Assembly: GCA_002509745.1 (NCBI GenBank)
Contig: DAWK01000059.1
Location: 3,075 to 36,532 of the forward strand
DNA length: 33,458 bases
Direction of reading: 5' to 3'
DNA from: Methanobacteriaceae archaeon UBA349
GTDB taxonomy: Archaea > Methanobacteriota > Methanobacteria > Methanobacteriales > Methanobacteriaceae
Position numbers and translations under genes: made by a program. Below, piece by piece: positions 1 to 8,377 of this stretch. Position 1 is the stretch's first letter; each line of letters begins with the position of its first letter. The notes below the pieces were generated by a model. That model had not been told where the DNA came from, did no database searches, and saw only the letters and a program-made list of their open reading frames with translations.

Positions 1-551
1 GGATTGATATGACTCAAAAAGGCCCATTAGGCAGAGGCAGGGTTATGCCTTATTTGGGAATCCTTCATCAGGAATACAGTCTTTACCCTCACCGTAATAT
101 TTTAGGAAATCTTACCGAAGCAATTAGTTTAGAATTGCCTGCGGAGTTCGCGAAAATGAAAGCTGCCTATGTACTAAAAGCCGTGGGATTCGAAGAAGAT
201 TATGCAATGACTATCTTAAGCAAAGATCCAGATGAATTAAGTGGTGGGGAGAGGCACAGAGTTGCTTTGGCCCAAGTTTTAATTAAAGAACCTAATATTG
301 TCATTCTGGATGAACCAACAGGCACTATGGATCCTATTACTCGTGTTCAGGTTACAGATTCTATTATTAAGGCCCGTGAAGAGCTTAATCAAACATTTTT
401 AATTATTTCCCACGATATGGAATTTGTTTTAGATGTTTGTGACCGGGCCGCTTTGATGCGAGGCGGAAAAATACTCCAAATTGGTAATCCTAAAGATATT
501 GTTGAAGAATTAACACCTCATGAAAAACAGAGTATGCTTACTGAGGAATAA
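1..551 (+). CDS. atwA: Methyl-coenzyme M reductase activation component A2, C-terminal part (truncated by window edge)
   Basis: ABC-type ATPase of the AtwA family, which takes part in ATP-dependent reductive activation of the nickel cofactor F430 in methyl-CoM reductase. The frame is open to the left edge (codons from base 3), so the ATG at 9 is internal and only about 180 residues of the second nucleotide-binding domain are present. Visible are a Q-loop region ([11 protein letters not shown]), the signature LSGGERHR, Walker [10 protein letters not shown] with its D-loop, and the switch histidine in IISHD. There are no membrane segments, as expected for this soluble twin-ABC protein. The AtwA call rests on the [19 protein letters not shown] stretch and on the marker-9-like neighbour. 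The complete protein should be over 500 residues. A different soluble ABC ATPase is possible but less likely. Confidence 0.85.
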   Translation, partial: IDMTQKGPLGRGRVMPYLGILHQEYSLYPHRNILGNLTEAISLELPAEFAKMKAAYVLKAVGFEEDYAMTILSKDPDELSGGERHRVALAQVLIKEPNIVILDEPTGTMDPITRVQVTDSIIKAREELNQTFLIISHDMEFVLDVCDRAALMRGGKILQIGNPKDIVEELTPHEKQSMLTEE

Positions 552-570
552 TCCATAGGATAATTCGTTT

Positions 571-637
571 AATTATTTTGAACCAAAAATTTAAAATAAT
601 ATTTTAAAATAATTATTGGAATTATCACTTTTTTATT
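571..637 (+). terminator. Probable atwA terminator region
   Basis: Within 90 bases of the atwA stop there is a low-complexity inverted repeat, AATTATTTT at 571-579 against AAAATAATT at 606-614. It is followed by a six-base T tract near 629-634. Archaeal termination at oligo-T tracts is well known. The repeat is AT-only, so the hairpin would be weak. Confidence 0.35.
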
Positions 638-829
638 ATTTAATAAATTTTTTGGATGGCTAATAGTAAATTACTAAACTTATAAATTATTTAATAATAT
701 AAATTAATTAAATTTTGTAAATTTAAATTCACAGATAAATGTCTTGAATTTTAATATTAATTAATGAATTTACAACTATCTTAACCGAATTAGTTAAAAA
801 TAGTTATTAAAAATTTGGAGGATATTAAT

Positions 830-1303
830 ATGGTATGGGATGATGCACCATCACACGTTTGTAGAGGCGGTGACAAAAGGGCACTAAGTTTTTGCTGCCC
901 TCCAGTGAAGCCGTGTCCCATTTTATATGCCCTGGAAGACGCGGGTATCACACCTCAAGATTATATCGGAATTAAAGAAGAATTTGGAAAGAAAACAAGG
1001 CTAGGAGAAGGTGAAGGGACCTGTTTCGGTTCACTGGTATGGTGTTGTAAGCCATCTAAGCCCTGTCCTTTAAGGGACATGGTCATGAGGCGTATTGACA
1101 TGAGTACTGATGAGTTCTTGGAACTTAAAAAACAACTTTCTGAAGAACTAGTTGGAAAATCGGATTTTCTAGATGAAGACGGTGTGAAAGCACTAGCAGA
1201 CACATTTAATGTTTCTGAAGAAGAAGCTTTGAAAGTACTTAAAGAATGTGGTAATGATATTAGGACTGCTATGAAAGTTCTTAGAATGAAAGATGCTGAA
1301 TAA
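830..1303 (+). CDS. Cysteine-rich protein, methanogenesis marker 9-like, with UBA-like tail
   Basis: A 157-residue soluble protein. The ATG at 830 is chosen over an in-frame TTG at 815 because GGAGG at 817-821 sits eight bases before it. It contains two copies of a cysteine motif, C-x(10)-CC-x(5)-CP at residues 11-30 and C-x(6)-CC-x(5)-CP at 65-80; both share CC-(P/K)P-x-KPCP. The cysteines at 11, 22, 23, 29, 65, 72, 73 and 79 suggest metal or Fe-S binding. This resembles the methanogenesis marker 9 domain, a family found only in methanogens and of unknown function; that assignment is from memory of the motif. Residues 115-152 resemble the UBA-like helix bundle at the C-terminus of archaeal NAC. 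Its position 278 bases after atwA suggests a link to methyl-CoM reductase maturation, which is inference. Confidence 0.65.
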   Translation: MVWDDAPSHVCRGGDKRALSFCCPPVKPCPILYALEDAGITPQDYIGIKEEFGKKTRLGEGEGTCFGSLVWCCKPSKPCPLRDMVMRRIDMSTDEFLELKKQLSEELVGKSDFLDEDGVKALADTFNVSEEEALKVLKECGNDIRTAMKVLRMKDAE

Positions 1304-1317
1304 ATAATGGGACAACG

Positions 1318-1398
1318 CTCTTATTTATTTCATTATTTTCATTATTATTACCCAAATGAATAATTTGCAATTAATATTGGGTTCATTATGAATAAGAG
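1318..1398 (+). other. Nested inverted repeats after the marker-9-like gene
   Basis: Three nested arms are visible: CTCTTATT (1318-1325) with AATAAGAG (1391-1398), ACCCAA (1350-1355) with TTGGGT (1377-1382), and TAATT (1361-1365) with AATTA (1369-1373) around a TGC loop. Together they could fold as one 81-base element in the 3' region of the gene or as a small RNA. The internal loops are AT-rich and unequal, so the structure is only a candidate. Confidence 0.35.
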
Positions 1399-1462
1399 TT
1401 AATTTATAGATAATTAAATATTATACTCAATGAAGATGAATATTTAATAATAGGAGATTTTT

Positions 1463-2227
1463 ATGACCTGGACTCCCCTTTTTCTTAAAACTGACAAAAT
1501 GAAGGTCCTAGTATTGGGTGCTGGGGAAGTTGGTGAGAGAAGGGCGTCCCGTTTTATTCAAGCGGGTGCTGAGGTAATTGTTACTGGGGGAAAGATTTCA
1601 GATAATCTTCAAAAACTGGGTGCAATGACCAAACCAATTAATGAGATAGAAATTCTGGTTGAATGGGCCGATCTGGTTGTTCTGGCCAGTGGGGATAGTG
1701 AAATGAATAATAAAGTTGCAAGTCTTGCAGGAGAAAAGCTTTTAAATCGTGCAGACGCTCCTTTAGAAGGCAATGTTATTGTTCCCACTACATTTTCTAT
1801 AGCTGATGCTCAAATATCCATATTCACTGGTGGAAAAAGTCCTTTAATGGCCCGTATGCTTAGAAAGAAGATACAATCCATCATAACTCCGGAAGATATA
1901 TTAAAAATTGAATTACAGGATTATTCCAGAACTAAATTAAAAGAATGTGTTGTAAATCAGAAATTAAGGCGAGATTACCTTTATCAAATTTCTAATAACC
2001 CTGAAATTAATAAATGTCTTAAAGAAAATAATTTAGAAGAGGCCATTGATAATGTTAATTCTTTTATAAGTCAACTTGACGATTCTGATTTAAAAATAAA
2101 TAATCATGGCAATAGTTCTGAAAATCCAGATGAATTATATAAGAGTCAGAACTCTAAGAACCAGAATTCTAATAAAAAGGGGCCTATGAATCAGAAATCT
2201 AAAAATATTGGGGAGGACTCTTTTTGA
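1463..2227 (+). CDS. Precorrin-2 dehydrogenase / sirohydrochlorin ferrochelatase family protein
   Basis: NAD-dependent oxidation of precorrin-2 to sirohydrochlorin, the branch point to siroheme, F430 and corrinoids in methanogens. An N-terminal Rossmann fold starts near residue 14 with the [22 protein letters not shown] stretch (nucleotide-binding GAGxVG at 19-24). A substrate-region segment follows ([28 protein letters not shown]), like other CysG N-terminal/Met8p relatives. TAGGAGAT at 1451-1458 supports the ATG at 1463. The gene overlaps the next one, hemA, by the four bases TTGA, so translation is probably coupled. At 254 residues it is longer than the usual roughly 200-220. The excess is a low-complexity Asn/Ser/Lys tail from about residue 212, with repeated (N)Q(N/K)S(K/N) units. 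Whether it has ferrochelatase activity cannot be told from sequence. Confidence 0.85.
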   Translation: MTWTPLFLKTDKMKVLVLGAGEVGERRASRFIQAGAEVIVTGGKISDNLQKLGAMTKPINEIEILVEWADLVVLASGDSEMNNKVASLAGEKLLNRADAPLEGNVIVPTTFSIADAQISIFTGGKSPLMARMLRKKIQSIITPEDILKIELQDYSRTKLKECVVNQKLRRDYLYQISNNPEINKCLKENNLEEAIDNVNSFISQLDDSDLKINNHGNSSENPDELYKSQNSKNQNSNKKGPMNQKSKNIGEDSF

Positions 2228-3456
2228 TTTTAAATATTAGGGTTGATCATAAAACAGCAGATATTCAGACTATGGAAAACTCAATATCTTCTCTTGATGA
2301 TTTATTTAACTATTTAAAGTCAAACTATTTAGTTAAAGAGTTTATTTCAATAAAAACCTGCAACCGCGCGGAGTATTATATTTTTGTCAGTTCTTTTCAT
2401 GATGATTCTAATTATTGTAGTCTGGAAGATGATTTAAAATCTGGATCTTTTATTAAAGAGGGTTTGGTAATTGAAAAAGATCAAAATGCTATGGAACATC
2501 TTTTAAGACTATCTTCTGGTTTAGAATCAATGATTATTGGTGAAGATCAAATTTTGGGCCAAATAAGGGATGCTAAAAGAAGAGGAATAAAAGAAAATAC
2601 TTCTGGTTTAATTTTAAATACTATTTTTACTAAGGCTATTCATGTAGGTCAGGCCGTACGGAAAAAAACTCACATTAATCGAGGATGCGTTTCTATTGGT
2701 TCCGCAGCAGTTGAACTGGCAGAAGAAGTTCATGGCAATCTCAAATGTAAAAAAGTTCTGGTGGTAGGTGCTGGAAAGATGGGAACTCTGGTGGCCAAGG
2801 CATTGGTTGAGAAACATTTGAAGGCTATTGTGGTCGCCAACAGGACTTATGATCGGGCGGTAGAATTGGCCAAAGAATTAGGTGGTTATGCCATTCATTT
2901 TGATCTTCTAATGGAATTTATGGCTGATGCTGATGTTATTATAAGTGCTACTGGTGCCCCTCATCCTATTTTAACTTATGAAAAAGTGAAGGATGCCGTA
3001 CCTCCAGAGCGAAGAGAATCTTTAGTAATGGTTGATATTGCTAATCCTCGTGATATTGAAGATAAAGTGTCGGAATTAGGGGTTAAAGTATTTAATATAG
3101 ATAATTTACGCGGAATTGCAGATGAAAACCGCAAGATGCGAGAAGAAGAGGCTAAAGAAGCTGAAAAAATTGTTCAGGAAGAATTAATCCTTCTTGAAAA
3201 ATCTCTTAAACACATTGAAGTGGAGCCACTAATTTCACAAATACGCCGTGAAATGGAGCTAATTAGGACAAATGAAACTCAAAAGGCCATTAATATGTTA
3301 GGTGATCTCAATGGCAAAGAAAAAGTTGTTGAAAATCTTACCAAGTCAGTGGTTGATAAAATCTTCTTTGATGTAGTTTCTAATATTAAACAAGCTGCTG
3401 AAAATCAAGATGATGAACTAATTAAAGCTTGTGAGCTTATTTTTAAACGAAATTAA
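2224..3456 (+). CDS. hemA: Glutamyl-tRNA reductase
   Basis: NADPH-dependent reduction of glutamyl-tRNA(Glu) to glutamate-1-semialdehyde, the first committed step of C5-pathway tetrapyrrole synthesis. The protein has 410 residues, the normal family length. The catalytic domain carries the nucleophile in IKTCNRAE (Cys46) and the family block [18 protein letters not shown]. An NADPH-binding Rossmann domain follows ([17 protein letters not shown]), then the helical dimerisation domain to the C-terminus. The start is TTG at 2224, within the stop of the preceding gene, with a strong GGGGAGG at 2210-2216. Paired with precorrin-2 dehydrogenase, it supplies both ends of the route to sirohydrochlorin. 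The remaining hem genes are not in this window. Confidence 0.96.
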   Translation: MILNIRVDHKTADIQTMENSISSLDDLFNYLKSNYLVKEFISIKTCNRAEYYIFVSSFHDDSNYCSLEDDLKSGSFIKEGLVIEKDQNAMEHLLRLSSGLESMIIGEDQILGQIRDAKRRGIKENTSGLILNTIFTKAIHVGQAVRKKTHINRGCVSIGSAAVELAEEVHGNLKCKKVLVVGAGKMGTLVAKALVEKHLKAIVVANRTYDRAVELAKELGGYAIHFDLLMEFMADADVIISATGAPHPILTYEKVKDAVPPERRESLVMVDIANPRDIEDKVSELGVKVFNIDNLRGIADENRKMREEEAKEAEKIVQEELILLEKSLKHIEVEPLISQIRREMELIRTNETQKAINMLGDLNGKEKVVENLTKSVVDKIFFDVVSNIKQAAENQDDELIKACELIFKRN

Positions 3457-3596
3457 TAATTTCATTTTGGAATTATATTTTAATTAGAATAATATGTATT
3501 CAATTTTATTTTTAAAATTTTAATTGGATATTTTTAATTAAGCAGAAATTAATTTGATTATTTACAAGCTAGAATACTTACATTAATAATTTCATT

Positions 3597-4319
3597 TTAA
3601 TTATAACGGTCCATAGTACCTAAAAAGCGACTGGTCAAAATAGCTAAATATGGTGCGATTATCATTTCCAGTATTGTACTACCTATGGGATCCATATATC
3701 CTCTTATTTCATCCACCACAAATGGTTTTAATATCACAAATATAAGTGCAGTTAAAAAACACACTACTAAAAATTTTTTCAACCCTACATTCTTTATTTT
3801 TCTAAATATGCCTCTATAATCAAATGCTGATTTTAATTTACCTTTATTATGGGCCATATTCAGTATTGCTGCTTGTAAAATTATAAAAAATATGATTCCA
3901 ATTACCAAGGAAAGTAAAAACAATTCGAGCGGAAATTTTACAGAAATATCATTCCCCAAATAGATCAATGTCAACCCTGCGGAAATGACAAATAGCACTG
4001 CAGGAATGAACATATAACTGCCAACTACTAAAGAATCTTTGAGCCCGTGTGTAAATAATTGTAGCAGATTACTAAATGGTGGTAATTTATCTGATCCATC
4101 TACAGAGGACTCTATTATTCTGAATAAATAGCCGGCTTCTATGAAAACTAAAATAAAAAATGCAACTAAAAATATGTAATTAAAGAAATCTGGCATTAAC
4201 ATGTCGGTAGTTTGATCTAATAGGTCTATATCCACGAATATTATTCCTAATAAGATAAATTTTGTCCAGTCTGAAGCTGCGAACTTACTGGCATCTAAAA
4301 ATAGTTCCTTAATGCTCAT
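3597..4319 (-). CDS. DUF4013-type integral membrane protein
   Basis: A 240-residue hydrophobic protein with about six predicted membrane segments, near residues 20-32, 45-70, 98-120, 130-155, 180-200 and 210-230. Between the first pairs lies the stretch AGYLFRIIESSVDGSDKLPPF, followed by a GLKD motif, matching the DUF4013 pattern in which an 'LPxF...dGLK' loop precedes paired helices. Function is unknown. The ATG at 4317-4319 has no Shine-Dalgarno sequence. An AT-rich TATA-like stretch about 25-35 bases upstream suggests a leaderless or very short-leader transcript. It converges with hemA across a 140-base spacer. It does not seem to be in an operon with the AAA ATPase, which lies 197 bases upstream on the same strand. 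Confidence 0.7.
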   Translation of the reverse strand: MSIKELFLDASKFAASDWTKFILLGIIFVDIDLLDQTTDMLMPDFFNYIFLVAFFILVFIEAGYLFRIIESSVDGSDKLPPFSNLLQLFTHGLKDSLVVGSYMFIPAVLFVISAGLTLIYLGNDISVKFPLELFLLSLVIGIIFFIILQAAILNMAHNKGKLKSAFDYRGIFRKIKNVGLKKFLVVCFLTALIFVILKPFVVDEIRGYMDPIGSTILEMIIAPYLAILTSRFLGTMDRYN

Positions 4320-4516
4320 ATAGTCATATTTATTTTAATGATAAATATTTTATTCTAAAAAGAATATGAAATTCAATTAAGTTGAATTAATTAATCAAAT
4401 ATTAACCAAATTAATTAATTTATAATCAATATTTTAATTCAAAAACTTTTTAAAAAAATTAAAAATAAATAATTAAAAATAAAGATGGGATGAAAATAAT
4501 GGTTTTTAAGGGATGA

Positions 4517-5641
4517 TTAAGCAAACATTCCCTTAGGTTCGTTCTTTTCGGTCTGATAATTTTTAAGAGCATATTCGACGTGCTTCATTTCCACTACCTC
4601 TTCATCATCAGATATGGCTTTATGAAGGGAATTTTTTAATAGTTTTTCTTTAATATCTCTTCCAGACATTCCTTTGGATAACTGGGCCAGCTTTTCCACA
4701 GAAACCTTTACTTCCAGAGGCATGGAATCAATATTGTTTTTGATTATTTCCTTTCTTTCTGGTTCTTCTGGAAGTTTAAATTCTATTTCCTCTTCAAATC
4801 GGCTTCTAATAGCATAATCTAAAACGGATGGGTTGTTGGTAGCACCTATGGTAACTACACCGTAGTTTTGTTTAATACCGTCCATTTCAGTTAAAAGTGC
4901 ATTCACCACTTCTGAAACATCTCCTCGCAGGGATTGGTATTTTCTATCCAGACCTACAGCATCAATTTCGTCAATAAATATTACTGAAGGCGAATTTTTA
5001 GCTGCAATATCATATAATTCGTGTATTTGGCGGGCACCATCACCCACATGATCTCCAATAAGAGTAGTGGCCTTTATGAGGTATAATGGGACTTTAAGCT
5101 CATTAGATAATGATTTGGCCAGCATAGTCTTTCCAGTACCGGGTGTTCCAAAAAATAGGACATTTCTAGGGGCCCATTCTTTGAATTTTTCAGGATCCTG
5201 AAGATACTTCATTATTATTTTACATTTAGTTTTGGCTTGTTCTTGGCCTACCACATCATCTATTTTAAGTTGAGTTTCTATTTTCTGAATATCATCAGAA
5301 TCTTTTAAAACATCAACTAGGAGTATAGATGTATTTTCAGTTATTTTTGACTCGTCAGGATGTGCTTTAATAACTTTAAAAGCATAATCTGGCAGTAATT
5401 TTTGATCAAAAAGATAAGATCCTTCTTTTGCAGTAAATCCTTCCCACTGGTCTTGTGCATATAACTCAAAGAGTTCTTTATCGAAAACTTCTATTTTAGG
5501 AGTTTCTACTAAATTACAAATGAATGGATAACCTACTGGTTGGAGAACAACCACTTTAGCCTCTTTTTTAGGTTCATTAGAGGCAATTAATAATTTGTTT
5601 TCTGTTATATGTGAATCGTAAACTATATTGTTAAATTTCAC
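4517..5641 (-). CDS. AAA ATPase, AMA type (Archaeoglobus and methanogenic archaea)
   Basis: A 374-residue single-ring AAA protein. Residues 1-115 form an N-domain with no obvious motif. The AAA core begins near 127 ([11 protein letters not shown]) with Walker A GTPGTGKT (165-172), Walker B VIFIDEID (220-227), sensor 1 ATNN (267-270) and arginine-finger candidates Arg279 and Arg281, then a helical lid with SGRDI. Length and N-domain plus one AAA module fit AMA proteins, a methanogen/Archaeoglobus family that forms hexamers through its N-domain and is related to proteasome-activating nucleotidase. No HbYX tail is seen; it ends GMFA. The start is GTG with GGTGAT a few bases upstream (5646-5651); the overlapping ATG is out of frame. 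It is divergent from the feo operon. Substrates are unknown. Confidence 0.75.
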   Translation of the reverse strand: MKFNNIVYDSHITENKLLIASNEPKKEAKVVVLQPVGYPFICNLVETPKIEVFDKELFELYAQDQWEGFTAKEGSYLFDQKLLPDYAFKVIKAHPDESKITENTSILLVDVLKDSDDIQKIETQLKIDDVVGQEQAKTKCKIIMKYLQDPEKFKEWAPRNVLFFGTPGTGKTMLAKSLSNELKVPLYLIKATTLIGDHVGDGARQIHELYDIAAKNSPSVIFIDEIDAVGLDRKYQSLRGDVSEVVNALLTEMDGIKQNYGVVTIGATNNPSVLDYAIRSRFEEEIEFKLPEEPERKEIIKNNIDSMPLEVKVSVEKLAQLSKGMSGRDIKEKLLKNSLHKAISDDEEVVEMKHVEYALKNYQTEKNEPKGMFA

Positions 5642-5871
5642 TGCATCACCTTAAATTTAAAAAAAATTGATAAAAATAATTTAATTTATTATAATTTTAA
5701 ATCAATAAACTGGATTTTAGTTTCTAAATTTTAATTTCTATATACTTGATTTTTAATAAAATCATTATGACTTTAAATACATATAATTCTTTTTGAATAT
5801 TCATTTTTCAAATCATGATTAATTTCTATTATGAAATAATTATGAATTCGTTTTTTTTTTTGATTTCAAAG

Positions 5872-5880
5872 TTTATATAT
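5872..5880 (+). promoter_or_regulatory. TATA box 1 of the feo operon
   Basis: TTTATATAT, close to the methanogen TATA consensus. Transcription would start about 25 bases downstream, near 5903, inside the first iron-box-like palindrome. The same nine bases recur at 5930-5938. Confidence 0.55.
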
Positions 5881-5899
5881 TCTTTTAATTTTTTGCTCA

Positions 5900-5928
5900 A
5901 CCTAAAAAATTTTTAGGTGAACCTAAAA
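5900..5928 (+). promoter_or_regulatory. Iron-box-like operator 1 (overlapping palindromes)
   Basis: Two palindromes share one half-site. ACCTAAAAA / TTTTTAGGT (5900-5918) has nine-base arms around a single A. TTTTAGGT-GA-ACCTAAAA (5911-5928) has eight-base arms around two bases. The TTAGG...CCTAA core matches the DtxR/IdeR iron-box half-site pattern. The element lies at the expected start site of TATA box 1 and directly before TATA box 2, over its BRE position. A metal-loaded DtxR-family repressor here would block both promoters. The binding protein is inferred. Confidence 0.65.
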
Positions 5929-5929
5929 T

Positions 5930-5938
5930 TTTATATAT
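5930..5938 (+). promoter_or_regulatory. TATA box 2 of the feo operon
   Basis: TTTATATAT, identical to TATA box 1, two bases after operator 1. The expected start is near 5962, just before operator 2, which would give a leader of about 50 bases before the first feo gene. Confidence 0.6.
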
Positions 5939-5966
5939 GATGATAATCCACTTAAATTAATGAAAG

Positions 5967-5982
5967 TTTAGGCAAACCTAAA
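5967..5982 (+). promoter_or_regulatory. Iron-box-like operator 2
   Basis: TTTAGGCAAACCTAAA, matching 14 of 16 bases of the centre of operator 1 (TTTAGGTGAACCTAAA at 5912-5927), 55 bases away. Six-base arms TTTAGG / CCTAAA are perfect. It sits at the predicted transcription start from TATA box 2. Confidence 0.65.
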
Positions 5983-6015
5983 TTTAAATTTCTATTAGTC
6001 TGATATTGGTGAACA

Positions 6016-6285
6016 ATGAATGATGTAAACTATAAAAAAATGGATATACCATTCACTCCGGTTGTAAAAACGCATGCTAACATGGAATTAAGTATTTTAA
6101 ATAGAGAGCGTGTGGCCAAAACTAATTGGACGGCTGTTGAAAATCTTCAAGAATTTTTCGATGATCTGGGCCATATGGTGGCAGAAGAAGCTTCCAGAGA
6201 GGCATCTAAAAATGGAAAAAACATTATTGGTCCTGAATATATGAAAAAAGCTATTCAAACAGTAATATGTGAATATACTCTTTAA
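6016..6285 (+). CDS. Divergent histone-fold protein, first gene of the feo operon
   Basis: An 89-residue soluble protein. From Gly52 onward (GHMVAEEASREASKNGKNII) it aligns without gaps to the second half of the long helix, loop 2 and helix 3 of archaeal histones (GEEIASEAVKLAKHAGRKTI). Further matches are the FTP / IAP start at 13-15, ERV at 31-33 and a conserved Ala in the last helix. Relative to HMfA/HMfB it has a longer N-terminus, about five extra residues before ERV, about three extra around loop 1, KNII in place of RKTI, and acidic residues in the long helix. It may therefore pair with other histones or act as a regulator rather than wrap DNA. The ATG at 6016 has a GGTGA only three bases upstream. 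No function is established; the histone-fold call is mine by alignment, and the iron link comes from the operon. Confidence 0.6.
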   Translation: MNDVNYKKMDIPFTPVVKTHANMELSILNRERVAKTNWTAVENLQEFFDDLGHMVAEEASREASKNGKNIIGPEYMKKAIQTVICEYTL

Positions 6286-6343
6286 ATTCGTTAATAAATT
6301 CTATTTTACAAATTATTTTAAAAATATTAGGAGAAATACTTTA

Positions 6344-8377
6344 ATGTGGACAAAAAATATCAAAAATTGGTTTAAATCGAATAAAAAGGATCAAAAGGAT
6401 TTTAAAGAAAATTCGAAACTGAAATCAAAATTAGATTCGGTTAAACCAAAAAAGATAGTTTTGCTCGGTAATCCAAATGTTGGTAAGAGTATGCTTTTTA
6501 ACCAATTAACTGGTTCTTATGTGACTGTATCCAACTATCCCGGTACCACTGTAACTGTTGATCGTGGGAAATTTAATATTGATGGAAAAAAATTCGAAAT
6601 AATGGACTCTCCAGGGATGTATTCTTTAAGTTCCATCACTGAGGAGGAAAGAATTTCCAAGTTAATGCTATTGGAAGAAGACAATGACATTATTATCCAT
6701 GTAGTAGACTCAAAAAATCTGGAGAGGATGTTAACATTAACTTTACAACTAATTGAGGCAGAATTGCCTATAATACTAGTATTAAACATGATGGATGAGG
6801 CTAAAAAAGTTGGAACTATAATTAACCATTCGAAACTAGAAAAACAACTTGGAATACCTGTAGTTCCTACTACTGCTGCTACAGGACATGGCTTAGATCT
6901 TCTTAGAGAAATGATAGGTAATTATCATAAAAAAGACAAAATTTTCTCAGTAGAATATAATACAGTTTTAGAAGCGGCTGTTAATAAAATTAGTGCATTA
7001 ATCCATAATAAATATCCTATTTCTAAGCGTGCATTATCATTGTTGTTATTACAAGAAGATGGGGATGTAAAAAAATTAATTAAAGAAAATAATGATTCTA
7101 ATTATGAAAAAATAATGTTAGTGGTAAAAGAAACTACTTCACAATTCAGAATGCCACTTAATTATCTTTTTAAGCTCAGATTACAAAAAAATGCTACAGA
7201 ACTGGTTTCTTCAACATTAAAAACTGAAAAAACAGATAAATTATCTTGGGGCGAAAAGATTAGTCGGTTAATGATAAATCCTGTGACTGGAATACCTATA
7301 TTGCTGGTAATAATGTATTTTGGTCTTTATCAGTTTGTAGGGGTTTTTGGTGCTGGAGATCTGGTGGACTTGGTGGAATCCACTATATTTGGAGAATGGA
7401 TAAACCCTTTCGTAACCAACTTTGTGCTTAATTACATCCCATTTACAGCAATCCAAGAATTATTGGTAGGGGAATATGGTATCTGGACATTGGGTGTGAC
7501 TTATGCCACAGCTATTATATTGCCTATTGTAGGCACATTCTTCCTGATGTTTTCTATAATGGAAGACAGCGGATATCTGCCTCGTTTAGCTATGTTGATA
7601 AACCGGTTTTTTAATTTAATAGGACTCAGTGGGAGGGCGGTTATACCCATGGTGCTGGGTCTTGGTTGTGGAAGTATGGCTACCATGGTAACCAGGACTT
7701 TAGAAACACCCAGGGAACGGACCATAGCCACCATACTTCTGGCATTAACCATACCTTGTGCAGCTCAGTTAGGAGTAATATTCGCGGTTCTATCTGGACA
7801 TCCTTCTGCATTGTGGCTTTGGTTCGCTATAATGTTATTATTATATGTAATAATTGGATTAACAGCTTCAAAATTATTGCCTGGTGAGAATCCAACGTTT
7901 TATATGGAAATTCCTCCTTTAAGACTACCCAGACCAACTCAGGTACTGAAAAAAACTTATACTCGCCTAATATGGTACTTTAAAGAAATAATTCCTTTAT
8001 TTATACTTATAAGTATTATATTATGGGCTTTAAGCTTAACTGGAATTCTAAACATGATGATTGCACTGATTGCGCCGGTGATTACAGCCATAGGATTGCC
8101 TATTGAAACTGCTGAAACATTCATACTTGGATTCTTCAGGCGAGATTATGGTGCAGCAGGATTGTATGATATACAGAGTACTTTAACTGGGGTACAGCTA
8201 TTAGTTTCTGCAGTGGTACTAACCCTTTTCATGCCTTGTGTGGCTCAGTTTATGGTAATGACCAAGGAAAGAGGATGGAAAATTTCGTTATTAATTGCAG
8301 TTTTCGTTGTTACCTTTGCATTTACCATGGGATTTGTCCTTAACTGGATATTAACCACTTTGGGGGTAGTTTTATGA
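6344..8377 (+). CDS. feoB: Ferrous iron transport protein B
   Basis: GTPase-coupled Fe(II) permease of the cytoplasmic membrane, 677 residues from the ATG at 6344. This start is chosen because AGGAGA at 6329-6334 precedes it; an in-frame ATG at 6269 would overlap the previous gene and has no binding site. A Lys-rich leader of about 35 residues precedes the G domain: G1 GNPNVGKS (42-49), the SNYPGTTV switch, G3 DSPG and G4 NMMD. A helical insert follows. The membrane domain has paired gate regions (PRLAMLINRFFNLIGLSGRAVIP with GLGCGS, and ETFILGFFRRDYGAAGLYD) and about eight to ten helices. Its stop overlaps the next start (ATGA), so the downstream zinc-ribbon protein is probably translationally coupled. 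No separate feoA precedes it. Confidence 0.97.
   Translation: MWTKNIKNWFKSNKKDQKDFKENSKLKSKLDSVKPKKIVLLGNPNVGKSMLFNQLTGSYVTVSNYPGTTVTVDRGKFNIDGKKFEIMDSPGMYSLSSITEEERISKLMLLEEDNDIIIHVVDSKNLERMLTLTLQLIEAELPIILVLNMMDEAKKVGTIINHSKLEKQLGIPVVPTTAATGHGLDLLREMIGNYHKKDKIFSVEYNTVLEAAVNKISALIHNKYPISKRALSLLLLQEDGDVKKLIKENNDSNYEKIMLVVKETTSQFRMPLNYLFKLRLQKNATELVSSTLKTEKTDKLSWGEKISRLMINPVTGIPILLVIMYFGLYQFVGVFGAGDLVDLVESTIFGEWINPFVTNFVLNYIPFTAIQELLVGEYGIWTLGVTYATAIILPIVGTFFLMFSIMEDSGYLPRLAMLINRFFNLIGLSGRAVIPMVLGLGCGSMATMVTRTLETPRERTIATILLALTIPCAAQLGVIFAVLSGHPSALWLWFAIMLLLYVIIGLTASKLLPGENPTFYMEIPPLRLPRPTQVLKKTYTRLIWYFKEIIPLFILISIILWALSLTGILNMMIALIAPVITAIGLPIETAETFILGFFRRDYGAAGLYDIQSTLTGVQLLVSAVVLTLFMPCVAQFMVMTKERGWKISLLIAVFVVTFAFTMGFVLNWILTTLGVVL

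Larger units (their letters stand above)
5642..6015 (+). promoter_or_regulatory. Divergent control region between the AAA ATPase gene and the feo operon
   Basis: This 374-base gene-free region holds the feo promoters and operators (separate entries) in its right third. The left part is AT-rich and should contain the promoter of the AAA ATPase gene, but no TATA box stands out there. An 11-base T run occupies 5851-5861, just before the first feo TATA box. Confidence 0.6.

Noticed and set aside
815..829. In-frame TTG start 15 bases before the marker-9-like ATG
   Set aside because: It falls on the Shine-Dalgarno sequence (GGAGG at 817-821) that serves the ATG at 830.
6269..6343. Longer FeoB N-terminus from ATG 6269
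   Set aside because: It overlaps the previous gene, has no binding site, and the ATG at 6344 has AGGAGA at good distance.
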